Assembly: GCF_900230285.1 (NCBI RefSeq)
Contig: NZ_OCNK01000001.1
Location: forward strand, 1,178,001 to 1,242,000
DNA from: Blastococcus haudaquaticus
GTDB taxonomy: Bacteria > Actinomycetota > Actinomycetes > Mycobacteriales > Geodermatophilaceae
DNA: 64,000 nt
Direction: 5' to 3'
Shown here: one piece after another, positions 25,831 to 33,828 of the stretch
How positions within the stretch are numbered: position 1 is the first letter of the stretch
How the letters are laid out: each line of letters opens with the position of its first letter
Position numbers and translations under genes: made by a program
The notes under the pieces: generated by a model
What the model was told of the DNA's origin: nothing
The model's database searches: none
Seen by the model: the letters and a program-made list of their open reading frames with translations, nothing else

Positions 25831-25853
25831 CGATGTATCGTCTCGATACATCG
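25831..25853. promoter_or_regulatory. PadR operator palindrome upstream of padR-ino1
   Basis: Perfect 10-bp inverted repeat cgatgtatcg-tct-cgatacatcg, 24 bp before the padR start. It contains the ATGT...ACAT core typical of PadR-family operators, so it is a strong candidate for autoregulation. Confidence 0.8.
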
Positions 25854-25877
25854 GGAACACCGGCTGAGGGAGGCGCG

Positions 25878-26480
25878 ATGCTCGAGTTCGCCATCCTCGG
25901 TCTGCTCCACCAGTCCCCGATGCACGGGTACGAGCTGCGCAAGCAGCTGTCCGAGGTGCTCGGAGGGATGCGGAGCATCTCCTACGGGTCCCTCTACCCG
26001 GCGCTCAAGCGCCTGCGGGCGGCCGGGCTCATCTCCAGCGACGAGCCCGATCCGCGTGCGCTGCTGCCGGCGGACGCCCCACCGCTCACCGGCCGGCGCG
26101 GCAAGGTGGTCTACACGATCACCGCGGAGGGCAAGGAACGCTTCCACGAGCTGGTCAGCCAGACCGGCCCGGAGGCCTACGACGACGGCGGGCTCTTCGG
26201 CGTCCGTCTGGCCTTCTTCCGGCACACCGCCGCCGACGTGCGGCTGCGCATCCTCGAGGGTCGCCGCCGGACCGTCGAGCAGCAGCGGGAAGGCCTCCGT
26301 TCCTCGCTGGCCAGGACCAGGCAGCGGCTGGACCGGTACACCCTCGAGCTCCAGCGCCACGGCCTCGAGTCGGTGGACCGCGAGGTCCGCTGGCTGAACG
26401 AGTTGATCGACACCGAACGCCGAGAGGCGACCACGACAGAGAGCACCAGCTCGGAGAAGGAGAACCCATGGGGTCAGTGA
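25878..26480 (+). CDS. PadR-family transcription regulator of the ino1 operon
   Basis: 200 residues. An N-terminal winged helix ([20 protein letters not shown], then [17 protein letters not shown]) and a C-terminal helical dimerisation region ([18 protein letters not shown]) are the Vir_C-type arrangement. The ATG at 25878 has GGGAGG 4 nt upstream; a longer frame from 25824 would cross the operator. It overlaps ino1 by 13 bp. Rv0047c, a PadR protein, sits next to ino1 in M. tuberculosis, so control of inositol synthesis is likely. The effector is unknown. Confidence 0.88.
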   Translation: MLEFAILGLLHQSPMHGYELRKQLSEVLGGMRSISYGSLYPALKRLRAAGLISSDEPDPRALLPADAPPLTGRRGKVVYTITAEGKERFHELVSQTGPEAYDDGGLFGVRLAFFRHTAADVRLRILEGRRRTVEQQREGLRSSLARTRQRLDRYTLELQRHGLESVDREVRWLNELIDTERREATTTESTSSEKENPWGQ

Positions 26481-27547
26481 AGGTCGCCATCGTCGGCGTC
26501 GGGAACTGCGCGGCCTCGCTCGTGCAGGGCGTGGAGTACTACCGGGACGCCGACGAGACCACGTCGGTCCCGGGGCTCATGCACGTCCGCTTCGGCGAGT
26601 ACCACGTCTCCGACGTCGAGTTCGTCGCCGCGTTCGACGTGGACGCCAAGAAGGTCGGGCGTGACCTCTCCGAGGCCATCGTCGCCAGCGAGAACAACAC
26701 GATCAAGATCGCCGACGTCCCGCCGCTCGGCGTGACCGTGCAGCGCGGCACCACGCTGGACGGGCTCGGCAAGTACTACCGCGAGATCGTCGAGGAGTCC
26801 GACGAGCAGCCGGTGGACATGGTCGCGGCGCTGCGGGAGTCCGGTGCCGACGTCCTCGTCTGCTACCTGCCCGTCGGTTCGCAGCAGGCCGCCGAGTTCT
26901 ACGCCCAGGCCGCCATCGACGCGGGCGTGGCCTTCGTGAACGCCCTGCCGGTGTTCATCGCCGGGACCAAGGAGTGGGCGGACAAGTTCACCGCCGCCGG
27001 TGTCCCGATCGTCGGAGACGACATCAAGAGCCAGGTCGGGGCCACCATCACCCACCGCGTGCTGGCGAAGCTGTTCGAGGACCGCGGTGTCCAGCTCGAC
27101 CGCACCATGCAGCTCAACGTCGGCGGCAACATGGACTTCAAGAACATGCTCGAGCGCGAGCGCCTGGAGTCCAAGAAGATCTCCAAGACCCAGTCGGTCA
27201 CGAGCCAGGTCGACCGCGACATGGGCAAGGGCAACGTCCACATCGGCCCGTCGGACCACGTGCCGTGGCTGTCGGACCGCAAGTGGGCCTACGTCCGCCT
27301 CGAGGGCCGCGCCTTCGGCGACGTCCCGCTGAACCTGGAGTACAAGCTCGAGGTGTGGGACTCGCCGAACTCGGCCGGCATCATCATCGACGCCGTCCGG
27401 GCCGCGAAGATCGCCAAGGACCGCGGCATCGGCGGCCCGATCCTGTCGGCGTCCTCGTACTTCATGAAGAGCCCGCCGGTGCAGTACGACGACAGCGAGG
27501 CCCGCGACGCCGTCGAGGCGTTCATCGCCGGCACCATCGAGCGCTGA
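26468..27547 (+). CDS. ino1: Inositol-3-phosphate synthase
   Basis: 359 residues. NAD-dependent isomerisation of glucose-6-phosphate to inositol-3-phosphate, the first step to phosphatidylinositol, mannosides and mycothiol. Motifs: [17 protein letters not shown] (NAD fold), [58 protein letters not shown] and [16 protein letters not shown]. Length is that of the short actinobacterial form. Coupled to padR by overlap. Confidence 0.97.
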   Translation: MGSVKVAIVGVGNCAASLVQGVEYYRDADETTSVPGLMHVRFGEYHVSDVEFVAAFDVDAKKVGRDLSEAIVASENNTIKIADVPPLGVTVQRGTTLDGLGKYYREIVEESDEQPVDMVAALRESGADVLVCYLPVGSQQAAEFYAQAAIDAGVAFVNALPVFIAGTKEWADKFTAAGVPIVGDDIKSQVGATITHRVLAKLFEDRGVQLDRTMQLNVGGNMDFKNMLERERLESKKISKTQSVTSQVDRDMGKGNVHIGPSDHVPWLSDRKWAYVRLEGRAFGDVPLNLEYKLEVWDSPNSAGIIIDAVRAAKIAKDRGIGGPILSASSYFMKSPPVQYDDSEARDAVEAFIAGTIER

Positions 27548-27549
27548 AC

Positions 27550-27607
27550 AAGGACCACCCTTCCCCCGACGCCTCGCAGGCTCGGCGCGGGACCCTGAAG
27601 GGTGGCC
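27550..27607 (+). repeat. Dispersed AAGGACC stem-loop element, copy 4 (after ino1)
   Basis: Starts 2 nt after the ino1 stop. Outer stem GGACCACCCTTC pairs fully with GAAGGGTGGCC apart from one bulged A. Centre: cctcgcaggctcggcg. Confidence 0.8.
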
Positions 27608-27691
27608 GCTCCAGTACCTCGCCTGGGCCCGCGTCTCCTCCGGGGACGCGGGCCCTGCCGCGTCCTGCGGGGTGTGGAGCCGCCCGCTGCC

Positions 27692-27697
27692 TACGCT
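27692..27697 (+). promoter_or_regulatory. Candidate -10 box of a leaderless promoter (lipoprotein)
   Basis: TACGCT with 7 nt to the ATG at 27705, so transcription would start at or near the start codon. No ribosome site is present. Confidence 0.6.
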
Positions 27698-27704
27698 GCT
27701 CCAC

Positions 27705-28478
27705 ATGCCTCCCCGCGTCGTCCGACTGGTCGTCGCGGCGGCCCTGGGACTGGCTCTGATGACCGGCTGCACCGCCGACGACGCCGCCGGGCGGCCCATC
27801 GGGGGCGGGGTCACCGAGGCGGAGGCGCAGCAGCTCGCCGCCCTCCTGCAGCGCAACCAGCAGCGCGGAGGAGCGGACTTCGTCGCGACGGCCCCCTACG
27901 GCGAGGGCCGGTTGCTCACCCTCACCGGATCCGTGGACTTCCGCGAGGGGGTCGGCCGCGCCCAGGCGGTCACCAGCTTCGACGACGGCCGCCCCGAGGA
28001 CACCCGGACGCTCTTCTTCACCCCGGAGGACGTGTGGGTGGGCGACGTCCCCGGCATGGCGAAGGCACTCGCAGCCGCCGGGGGGCCCGCGGCCGGCTAC
28101 CTGCGCCGCCCGGTCACCACCGGCACCGAGGACGGCGTCCCGCTCCTGGTCGACGTCCTCACCGAGGTACTGCTCAACCTCACCGCCCGCGCGGCGGACG
28201 ACCCCCGGTCCTTCCTCGACGGCGGCTACACCTGGCAGGGCCAGCGCTCCATCGACAGCCGCCTGACCACGCTGTTCGGCCTGCCGGGCGGGCGGACGGT
28301 CGCCGTCTCCTCGTCCGACGACCTGCTCACCCAGTTCGTGACCACGGTGGCCCAGGGCGGCTTCGACGTCACGATCACGCTGTCGGACCACGGCATGCGG
28401 CGCATCGACCTGCCGGCCGACGACCAGACCGCTGAGGCGGCGGCGTACCCGGAGGTCGCGGCGGCGCTGGGGATCTGA
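27705..28478 (+). CDS. Putative lipoprotein of unknown function
   Basis: 257 residues. The signal peptide RLVVAAALGLALMTGC has a lipobox LMTGC, so it should be lipid-anchored outside the membrane. The body has FVATAPYGEGRLLTLTGSVD, TRTLFFTPEDVWVGD and VTITLSDHGMRRIDLP, resembling LppX/LprG-style envelope lipoproteins only loosely. The family was not recognised. Start ATG 27705 was chosen because it precedes the signal peptide directly; an upstream in-frame ATG at 27672 was rejected. Confidence 0.65.
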   Translation: MPPRVVRLVVAAALGLALMTGCTADDAAGRPIGGGVTEAEAQQLAALLQRNQQRGGADFVATAPYGEGRLLTLTGSVDFREGVGRAQAVTSFDDGRPEDTRTLFFTPEDVWVGDVPGMAKALAAAGGPAAGYLRRPVTTGTEDGVPLLVDVLTEVLLNLTARAADDPRSFLDGGYTWQGQRSIDSRLTTLFGLPGGRTVAVSSSDDLLTQFVTTVAQGGFDVTITLSDHGMRRIDLPADDQTAEAAAYPEVAAALGI

Positions 28479-28520
28479 ACGCACCGGGGTTCTGCGGACA
28501 CCCGGGCTCCGAAGACAACA

Positions 28521-28555
28521 GGAGAGGGCGGCCTCTTCCCCAGACCGCCCTCTCC
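28521..28555. terminator. Bidirectional terminator between lipoprotein and yqgE
   Basis: ggagagggcgg (28521-28531) and ccgccctctcc (28545-28555), an 11-bp perfect inverted repeat between convergent genes. Confidence 0.85.
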
Positions 28556-28595
28556 CGGGTTCCTTCCTACCAGATCCGGAGCGATCCGGGCACCC

Positions 28596-29264
28596 TCAGT
28601 TGACGGATGGGTCTGCTGGGGCGGTCGAGAGCACTGCGAGGCGTCCGGACTGCCGACCCATGACCTCGCGCCAGAGCACGGGGCCCGACGCCTGGCTCAG
28701 CACGTCGTCGGCCCGGCCCGGCACGCACGCCCACGCCCCCTCGGCGATCTCCCCGGCCAACTGGCCCGCCGACCAGCCGGCGTAGCCGGCGAAGACGCGG
28801 AGCCCGGTCAGCTCCTCCTCCAGCTCCGACGGGTCGCGGTCGAGGTCCACGAGGTACACGTCGTCGGCGACCCGGCGCAGCGGGCTGTCGCCCTCCGCGG
28901 TCGCGGACGGACAGGTGGCCAGGCACAGGGCGGTGTCGGTCTCGCAGGGCCCGCCCACGTGGAACACCCCGGGGCTGACGGCGAGGTCGCACCACCCCGG
29001 CAGGACGTCGCGGATCTCCACCTGGCTCGGGCGGCCGAGGACGACGCCCAGCGTGCCGGTGTCGGAGTGGTCGAGCACGTAGACGACGGTGCCGGCGAAC
29101 GTGGGGTCGGTGAGCGCGGGCATCGCCACGAGCAGCGAGCCCGGGCGGACGTCGTCCAGGGAGCCGATCGTCAGCGCCGGCACGGCTGGAACGCGTCGTC
29201 GACCGGTCACGGGCCGCACGGGCGGGCCGGACTCGGGATCGGGTGACGAGGGCACCGGAGTCAT
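28596..29264 (-). CDS. YqgE/AlgH (UPF0301) family protein
   Basis: 222 residues. Family motifs: GSLLVAMPALTDPTFAGTVV, YVLDHSDTGTLGVVLGRPS, VFHVGGPCETDTALCL and LRVFAGYAGWSAGQLAGEI. Function remains uncertain in most bacteria. The start ATG at 29264 lies before a 35-residue Pro-rich leader; a CACACT -10-like box ends 7 nt upstream, so a leaderless transcript is possible. It is divergent from the MFS gene, as Rv0038 is from Rv0037c in mycobacteria. Confidence 0.85.
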   Translation of the reverse strand: MTPVPSSPDPESGPPVRPVTGRRRVPAVPALTIGSLDDVRPGSLLVAMPALTDPTFAGTVVYVLDHSDTGTLGVVLGRPSQVEIRDVLPGWCDLAVSPGVFHVGGPCETDTALCLATCPSATAEGDSPLRRVADDVYLVDLDRDPSELEEELTGLRVFAGYAGWSAGQLAGEIAEGAWACVPGRADDVLSQASGPVLWREVMGRQSGRLAVLSTAPADPSVN

Positions 29265-29333
29265 CCCCACCAGTGTGCCCCACTCGCAGCTCCGCGCCAG
29301 CCGATCACGCCCGGCCACCGCGTCGTCCCTCCG

Positions 29334-29339
29334 TAGGGT
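29334..29339 (+). promoter_or_regulatory. Candidate -10 box of a leaderless promoter (MFS gene)
   Basis: TAGGGT ending 6 nt before the GTG at 29346; no ribosome site is visible. Confidence 0.5.
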
Positions 29340-29345
29340 GACCGC

Positions 29346-30632
29346 GTGCCGCAGGTCGTGACGGGCGTCCGCCCCGTGCTGCGCCGCGGCGACTTCCGGC
29401 GCCTGCTGGCCACGCGCCTGCTGTCGCAGTTCGGCGACGGCGTCTTCCAGGCCGCACTGGCCGGCACCGTGCTGTTCAACCCCCAGCGGGCGGCCGAGCC
29501 GGCCGACATCGCCGCGGGTTTCGCCGTCCTCCTGCTGCCGTACTCGCTCGTCGGCCCCTTCGCCGGTGTCTGGCTCGACCGCTGGAGCCGTCGGCAGGTC
29601 CTGCTGGTCGCCAACGTCGTCCGGGCCGGCCTGGTGGCCGTGGTGGCTGCGCTCGTCCTGGGCGGCGTCGAGGGAGCTGCCTTCTACTCGGCCGGGCTGG
29701 CCGTCTTCTCGGTCAACCGGTTCGTCCTCTCCGCGCTGTCGGCGGGGCTGCCGCACACGGTCGACGAGCCCTCGCTCGTCCCGGCGAACGCCCTGTCGAC
29801 GACGGCCGGCGGGGTGTCCACGGTGCTCGGGGGAGCCGCGGCGATCCTGGTGCTGGAGGCGACCAGCTCGGCGGATCCGGGGTACGCCGCCGTGGCGCTC
29901 GCCGCGGGGTTGCCCTATCTCGGTGCATCGGCCGTGGTGCGCGGCTTCCCCCGGCCTCATCTGGGACCCGACCACCCGGCCGATCCCGTCCGCCGATCGG
30001 CTCGCGCGTCCGCCCGGGACACCGTGCTCGGCATGGTGGCCGGTGCGCGGCACGTGGCCGCCCGTCCTCCGGCGGCGGCCGCGCTGCTGGCGATCGGGTT
30101 GCACCGGCTCTGCTACGGCGTCTTCACGCTCATGGCGCTGCTCCTCTACCGGAACACCTTCCCGGCGGGCGGGAGCCCGTTCCCCGGCGGGATCCTCGGG
30201 CTGGGTCAGGTCGTGGCCGCCGCCGCGGTCGGCACCCTCGCCGCTGCCGCCGTCACGCCGGCGGTCGTGCGCCGCATGGGCACCCGGCGGTGGGTCCCGG
30301 CCCTCCTCGTCGGCGGCGGGGCGGCCCAGCTGGCCCTGGCCCTGGAGCCGGCGCCGTGGTCGGTCGTCCTGGTCGGGGTGCTGCTCGGGTTCGTGGCGCA
30401 GGGCGTGAAGATCTGCGTGGACAGCACGCTGCAGGAGACGGTGGAGGACGACTACCGCGGCCGGGTCTTCTCCGTCTACGACACGCTGTTCAACCTGACG
30501 TTCGTCCTCGCCCTGGTGGTGGGCGCCGCCGCGCTGCCGGAGTCCGGCGTCTCCCTGTCGGTGCCCGTGGTGGTCACCGGCTGCTATCTGCTCGCCGCGG
30601 TCACCTCCGCGCGGATGACCCGCCGGCATTGA
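29346..30632 (+). CDS. Major facilitator superfamily transporter
   Basis: 428 residues with about twelve hydrophobic segments. The N-terminus RRGDFRRLLATRLLSQFGDG and WLDRWSRRQVLLVANVVRAG (loop 2-3 motif A variant) place it among EntS/MFS_3-like exporters, as does DDYRGRVFSVYDTLFNLTF near the C-terminus. Substrate unknown. Orthologue by position of Rv0037c. GTG start with a probable leaderless promoter. Confidence 0.82.
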   Translation: MPQVVTGVRPVLRRGDFRRLLATRLLSQFGDGVFQAALAGTVLFNPQRAAEPADIAAGFAVLLLPYSLVGPFAGVWLDRWSRRQVLLVANVVRAGLVAVVAALVLGGVEGAAFYSAGLAVFSVNRFVLSALSAGLPHTVDEPSLVPANALSTTAGGVSTVLGGAAAILVLEATSSADPGYAAVALAAGLPYLGASAVVRGFPRPHLGPDHPADPVRRSARASARDTVLGMVAGARHVAARPPAAAALLAIGLHRLCYGVFTLMALLLYRNTFPAGGSPFPGGILGLGQVVAAAAVGTLAAAAVTPAVVRRMGTRRWVPALLVGGGAAQLALALEPAPWSVVLVGVLLGFVAQGVKICVDSTLQETVEDDYRGRVFSVYDTLFNLTFVLALVVGAAALPESGVSLSVPVVVTGCYLLAAVTSARMTRRH

Positions 30633-30647
30633 CCCGCGGGATCGCGA

Positions 30648-31658
30648 TCAGAGCTCGGGCACGCAGGGGCCACTGCCCAGCACCTCCAGGCCGGTGAGGT
30701 CACCGGGACCGAGGTCGGGCACCTCCCGGCGGGCCTCGGGGTACATCAGCTGGGCCGGGTCGTCGACGTGGGCCAGGCCGACGAGGTGGCCCAGTTCGTG
30801 CAGGACGATCGCCCGCACCGTCTCGGCACCGTCGCGGAAGGACAGGATCTCCGGCAGGCGGCCGGCGTCCAGCGAGACCGTCCCGGAGACGAAGACCCGC
30901 GTCCCCTCGCCCAGGGAGACCGCGACACTGCCGGCCTGGCCGACCGTGTCGCCCGCCAGGGCCGGGTTCTGCTCCTCGGTCTCCCACGCGACCAGCACCG
31001 GCGCCCAGCGGTCGCCGTAGCGGTCGGGCTGGAACACCGGGCGGTCCAGGGTGGTGGGCTCGTCGCTGGGACCGTCGTGGACGAACCGCAGACCGGTGAC
31101 CTCCGAGAGCCGGGCGAACGCCGCGTGGACGGCCTCCTCGCCGCCGGGGGGCGCGTTGTCGGGGCGCAGGACGTAGTGCACCGGGCGACAGGGGTCGTAG
31201 GTGACCGGCGTGACGCCGTCGGGCTGGAAGGCGATGAAGCCGTACGGGCCGCCCTCCGGCGGGGCGGGGAGCGGCGTCCCGAGCGGGCGGCGGGCGGCCT
31301 CGATCCCGGCCGTGGGCCGGTCCGGCGGCGATGTGGGGGTCGGTGGCGTGGCCGAGGGGACGGCGGTGGGCGGGGCCGGGGTCACCGACGACCAGGGCGA
31401 GGTGCTCGGCCCCACCAGCACGGCGGCGACAAGGCTCAGGACGACGACCAGCGGGACGACGAGGAGCCCGCGCAGCAGCCTCCGGCCGCGCCGGCGCACG
31501 GGTCGCGGCGGCGGCCCGGGGGAGCGCCACGGGATCGGGTCGACCCGGACGCCCGCGGCCTCGTCCAGCACCCACTGCGGCACCCGACCGGTGGGCGACG
31601 ACGGCAGGGCGCCGCCCTCCCGGTCCGGGTCGCCCACGGTGCGATCGAACGGGTCCAC
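30648..31658 (-). CDS. Membrane-anchored matrixin-like zinc metalloprotease
   Basis: 336 residues. A cytoplasmic part of about 65 residues is followed by one membrane helix (LLVVPLVVVLSLVAAVLV), a Pro/Thr linker and an extracytoplasmic protease domain. The zinc motif is VLHELGHLVGLAHVDD (HExxHxxGxxH), followed by a Met-turn in AQLMYPEARR, the metzincin signature. The domain starts around YGFIAFQPDGVTPVTYDPCR, with Cys pairs that could form a disulfide. Substrate unknown. GTG start at 31658, with GACAAT six bases before it as a possible leaderless -10. Confidence 0.82.
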   Translation of the reverse strand: MDPFDRTVGDPDREGGALPSSPTGRVPQWVLDEAAGVRVDPIPWRSPGPPPRPVRRRGRRLLRGLLVVPLVVVLSLVAAVLVGPSTSPWSSVTPAPPTAVPSATPPTPTSPPDRPTAGIEAARRPLGTPLPAPPEGGPYGFIAFQPDGVTPVTYDPCRPVHYVLRPDNAPPGGEEAVHAAFARLSEVTGLRFVHDGPSDEPTTLDRPVFQPDRYGDRWAPVLVAWETEEQNPALAGDTVGQAGSVAVSLGEGTRVFVSGTVSLDAGRLPEILSFRDGAETVRAIVLHELGHLVGLAHVDDPAQLMYPEARREVPDLGPGDLTGLEVLGSGPCVPEL

Positions 31659-31723
31659 GTCCGGATTGTCGGCACACCCGGGAGAACCTGGAGTCCGGCG
31701 CGCGGGGAGTCACCCCAGGGAGG

Positions 31724-33220
31724 TCAGCCCTGGGTCGCCCACCACTCCTTCAGTGCGGCCTCGGCGTCGTCGGGGTCGAGCGGCCCGCGCTCGAGGCGCA
31801 GGTCCTTGAGGAACCGCCACGCACGGCCCACCTCGGGGCCCGGGCCCAGGCCGAGGATCGACATGATCGCGTTGCCGTCGAGGTCGGGACGGACGCGGGC
31901 CAGGTCCTCCTGCGCGGACAGTTCGCGGATGCGCTGCTCGAGGGAGTCGTAGGTGGCCGACAGCGCTGCCGCCCGTTTCTTGTTGCGCGTCGTCGAGTCC
32001 GAACGGACGAGCTTGTGCAGCCGCGAGAGCAGGTCGCCGGCGTCGGTGACGTAGCGGCGCACCGCGGAGTCGGTCCACTCGCCGCTGCCGTACCCGTGGA
32101 AGCGCAGGTGCAGGAAGGTCAGCCGGGAGACGTCCTCGACGATCTCCTTCGGGTAGCGCAGCGCGGTCAGGCGCTTGCGGACCAGCTTGGCGCCGACCAC
32201 CTCGTGGTGGTGGAAGGAGACGCGCCCGCGCGGCTCGTGCCGGCGGGTGGCCGGCTTGCCGATGTCGTGCAGCAGCGCGGCCAGCCGCAGCACCAGGTCG
32301 GGCGACGCACCGTCCTCACCGGCCGCGACCGCCGCCTTCTCCAGCGCGATCGCCTGGTCGAGCACCGTGAGCGAGTGCGTGTAGACGTCCTTGTGCTGGT
32401 GGTGCTCGTCGATCTCCATCCGCAGCGCGGACAACTCCGGGAGCACGACGTCGGCCAGTCCCGTCCCGACGAAGAGCTGCAGCGCCTCCCGCGGCGAGTC
32501 CTGCAGGAGTGTCTTCGACAGCTCGGCCTGCACCCGCTCGGGGGTGATCCGCGCCAGCTCGCCGGACATCGCGGTCATGGCCTCGACCACCTCGGGCACC
32601 GGTGCGAGACCGAGCTGGGCCACGAAGCGGACGGCGCGCAGCATGCGCAGGGGGTCGTCGGCGAAGGAGTCGGCAGCCGTGCCGGGTGTGCGCAGCCGGC
32701 GGGCCAGCAGGTCGCCCAGGCCGCCGAACGGATCGGTGACACTGCGGTCCGGACCCAACGAGACGGCCATCGCGTTCACCGTGAAGTCCCGGCGCACGAG
32801 GTCGTCGACGAGCGAGTCGCCCCACGCGACCTCGGGGTTGCGGGACTCGCGGTCGTAGCGGTCGGCGCGGAAGGTGGTGATCTCCACCCGCACCCCACGG
32901 ATCTCGGCGCCCACGGTGCCGAAGGCGATGCCGGTGTTCCACGTGGAACCGGCCCAGCCCCGGAGCAGCCCGAGGATCTGCTCGGGGCGGGCGTCCGTCG
33001 TCACGTCCAGGTCGCCCGGGACCCGCGGGCCGCCCGCGCCCGCCGACAGAAGCGCGTCCCGGACCGAACCGCCGACCAGGTGGGCCTCGAAGCCCGCGTC
33101 GGTGAACCGCTGGCCCAGCTCCACGAGCACGGGGGAGAGCTCGACCAGTTCGCGCACCGTCTCCTGGACGGCCGGGGGCACCGGCTCGGGGGAAGGAGGA
33201 CGCGCAGGCTGATCGGACAC
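31724..33220 (-). CDS. pcnA: tRNA nucleotidyltransferase (CCA-adding type) with HD domain
   Basis: 498 residues. Class II nucleotidyltransferase motifs: AHLVGGSVRDALL, GDLDVTTDARPEQIL, RRDFTVNAMAV, DDPLRMLRAVRFVAQLG. An HD domain follows (LAALLHDIGKPATRR). It adds or repairs the 3' CCA end of tRNA. Same position as Rv3907c, divergent from the Nudix gene. A GTG start with TACTCT 8 nt upstream suggests a leaderless mRNA. A perfect parS site lies within codons 91-95. Confidence 0.95.
   Translation of the reverse strand: MSDQPARPPSPEPVPPAVQETVRELVELSPVLVELGQRFTDAGFEAHLVGGSVRDALLSAGAGGPRVPGDLDVTTDARPEQILGLLRGWAGSTWNTGIAFGTVGAEIRGVRVEITTFRADRYDRESRNPEVAWGDSLVDDLVRRDFTVNAMAVSLGPDRSVTDPFGGLGDLLARRLRTPGTAADSFADDPLRMLRAVRFVAQLGLAPVPEVVEAMTAMSGELARITPERVQAELSKTLLQDSPREALQLFVGTGLADVVLPELSALRMEIDEHHQHKDVYTHSLTVLDQAIALEKAAVAAGEDGASPDLVLRLAALLHDIGKPATRRHEPRGRVSFHHHEVVGAKLVRKRLTALRYPKEIVEDVSRLTFLHLRFHGYGSGEWTDSAVRRYVTDAGDLLSRLHKLVRSDSTTRNKKRAAALSATYDSLEQRIRELSAQEDLARVRPDLDGNAIMSILGLGPGPEVGRAWRFLKDLRLERGPLDPDDAEAALKEWWATQG
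32936..32949. other. parS site (perfect), inside pcnA
   Basis: gttccacgtggaac, perfect 14-bp palindrome. It encodes GSTWN in the conserved nucleotidyltransferase domain. Confidence 0.9.
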
Positions 33221-33228
33221 GACGAGTC

Positions 33229-33234
33229 AGAGTA
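33229..33234 (-). promoter_or_regulatory. Candidate -10 box of a leaderless promoter (pcnA)
   Basis: TACTCT on the minus strand, 8 nt before the GTG of pcnA. Confidence 0.5.
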
Positions 33235-33265
33235 GTGCCGGGCGCCTCGCCGCCCACCCCCGCGC

Positions 33266-33271
33266 TACCCT
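33266..33271 (+). promoter_or_regulatory. Candidate -10 box of a leaderless promoter (Nudix gene)
   Basis: TACCCT ending 6 nt before the ATG at 33278; no ribosome site is present. Confidence 0.6.
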
Positions 33272-33277
33272 CCTGGC

Positions 33278-33754
33278 ATGGCTGGGACGGGCGCGCGTGG
33301 ACGCCCCGGCCGCCGGTTGCGCCGGGTCGACGAGACCTCCGCCGGGGGCCTGGTGGTGGCCGACGACGGTGTGACAGGGCCTCGTGCCGCCCTGATCGGC
33401 CGCACCGACCGCCGCGGCCGGCTCCTCTGGTCGCTGCCGAAGGGTCACATCGAGGCCGGTGAGACGCCCGAGGACACCGCCGTCCGCGAGGTGGCCGAGG
33501 AGACCGGGATCATCGGTGAGGTCGTCGCGCCCCTCGGCATCATCGACTTCTGGTTCGTCGCCGACGGTCGCCGCGTGCACAAGACCGTCCACCACTTCCT
33601 GCTCCGGGCCATCGGTGGCGCGCTCTCCGATGCCGACGTCGAGGTCACCGAGGTCGCCTGGGTGCCCCTCGAGGAACTGAACGGCCGACTGGCCTACGCG
33701 GACGAACGGGCCCTGGTCGAGCGGGCGCCGGCGCTGCTGGCCGACAGCGCCTGA
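33278..33754 (+). CDS. Nudix hydrolase (MutT4-like)
   Basis: 158 residues. The Nudix box [20 protein letters not shown] followed by TGIIG is complete (GX5EX7REUXEEXGU). [13 protein letters not shown] opens the fold and FHHFLL-like [10 protein letters not shown] follows. It hydrolyses a nucleoside diphosphate-linked compound. By position it corresponds to Rv3908 (mutT4), upstream of the DUF6049-murJ block. Substrate not determinable from sequence. Confidence 0.9.
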   Translation: MAGTGARGRPGRRLRRVDETSAGGLVVADDGVTGPRAALIGRTDRRGRLLWSLPKGHIEAGETPEDTAVREVAEETGIIGEVVAPLGIIDFWFVADGRRVHKTVHHFLLRAIGGALSDADVEVTEVAWVPLEELNGRLAYADERALVERAPALLADSA

Positions 33755-33828
33755 CCCGGCTTGCGAAGTCGAGACGGCAGAGCGCGCACCCGCGTTCCGC
33801 GGCCCACGCGCGCCGGCGAGGAGGTCCG

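Noticed and set aside
28952-28965. parS at cgcccacgtggaac
   Set aside because: Three mismatches in the left half; kept only as a degenerate mention.
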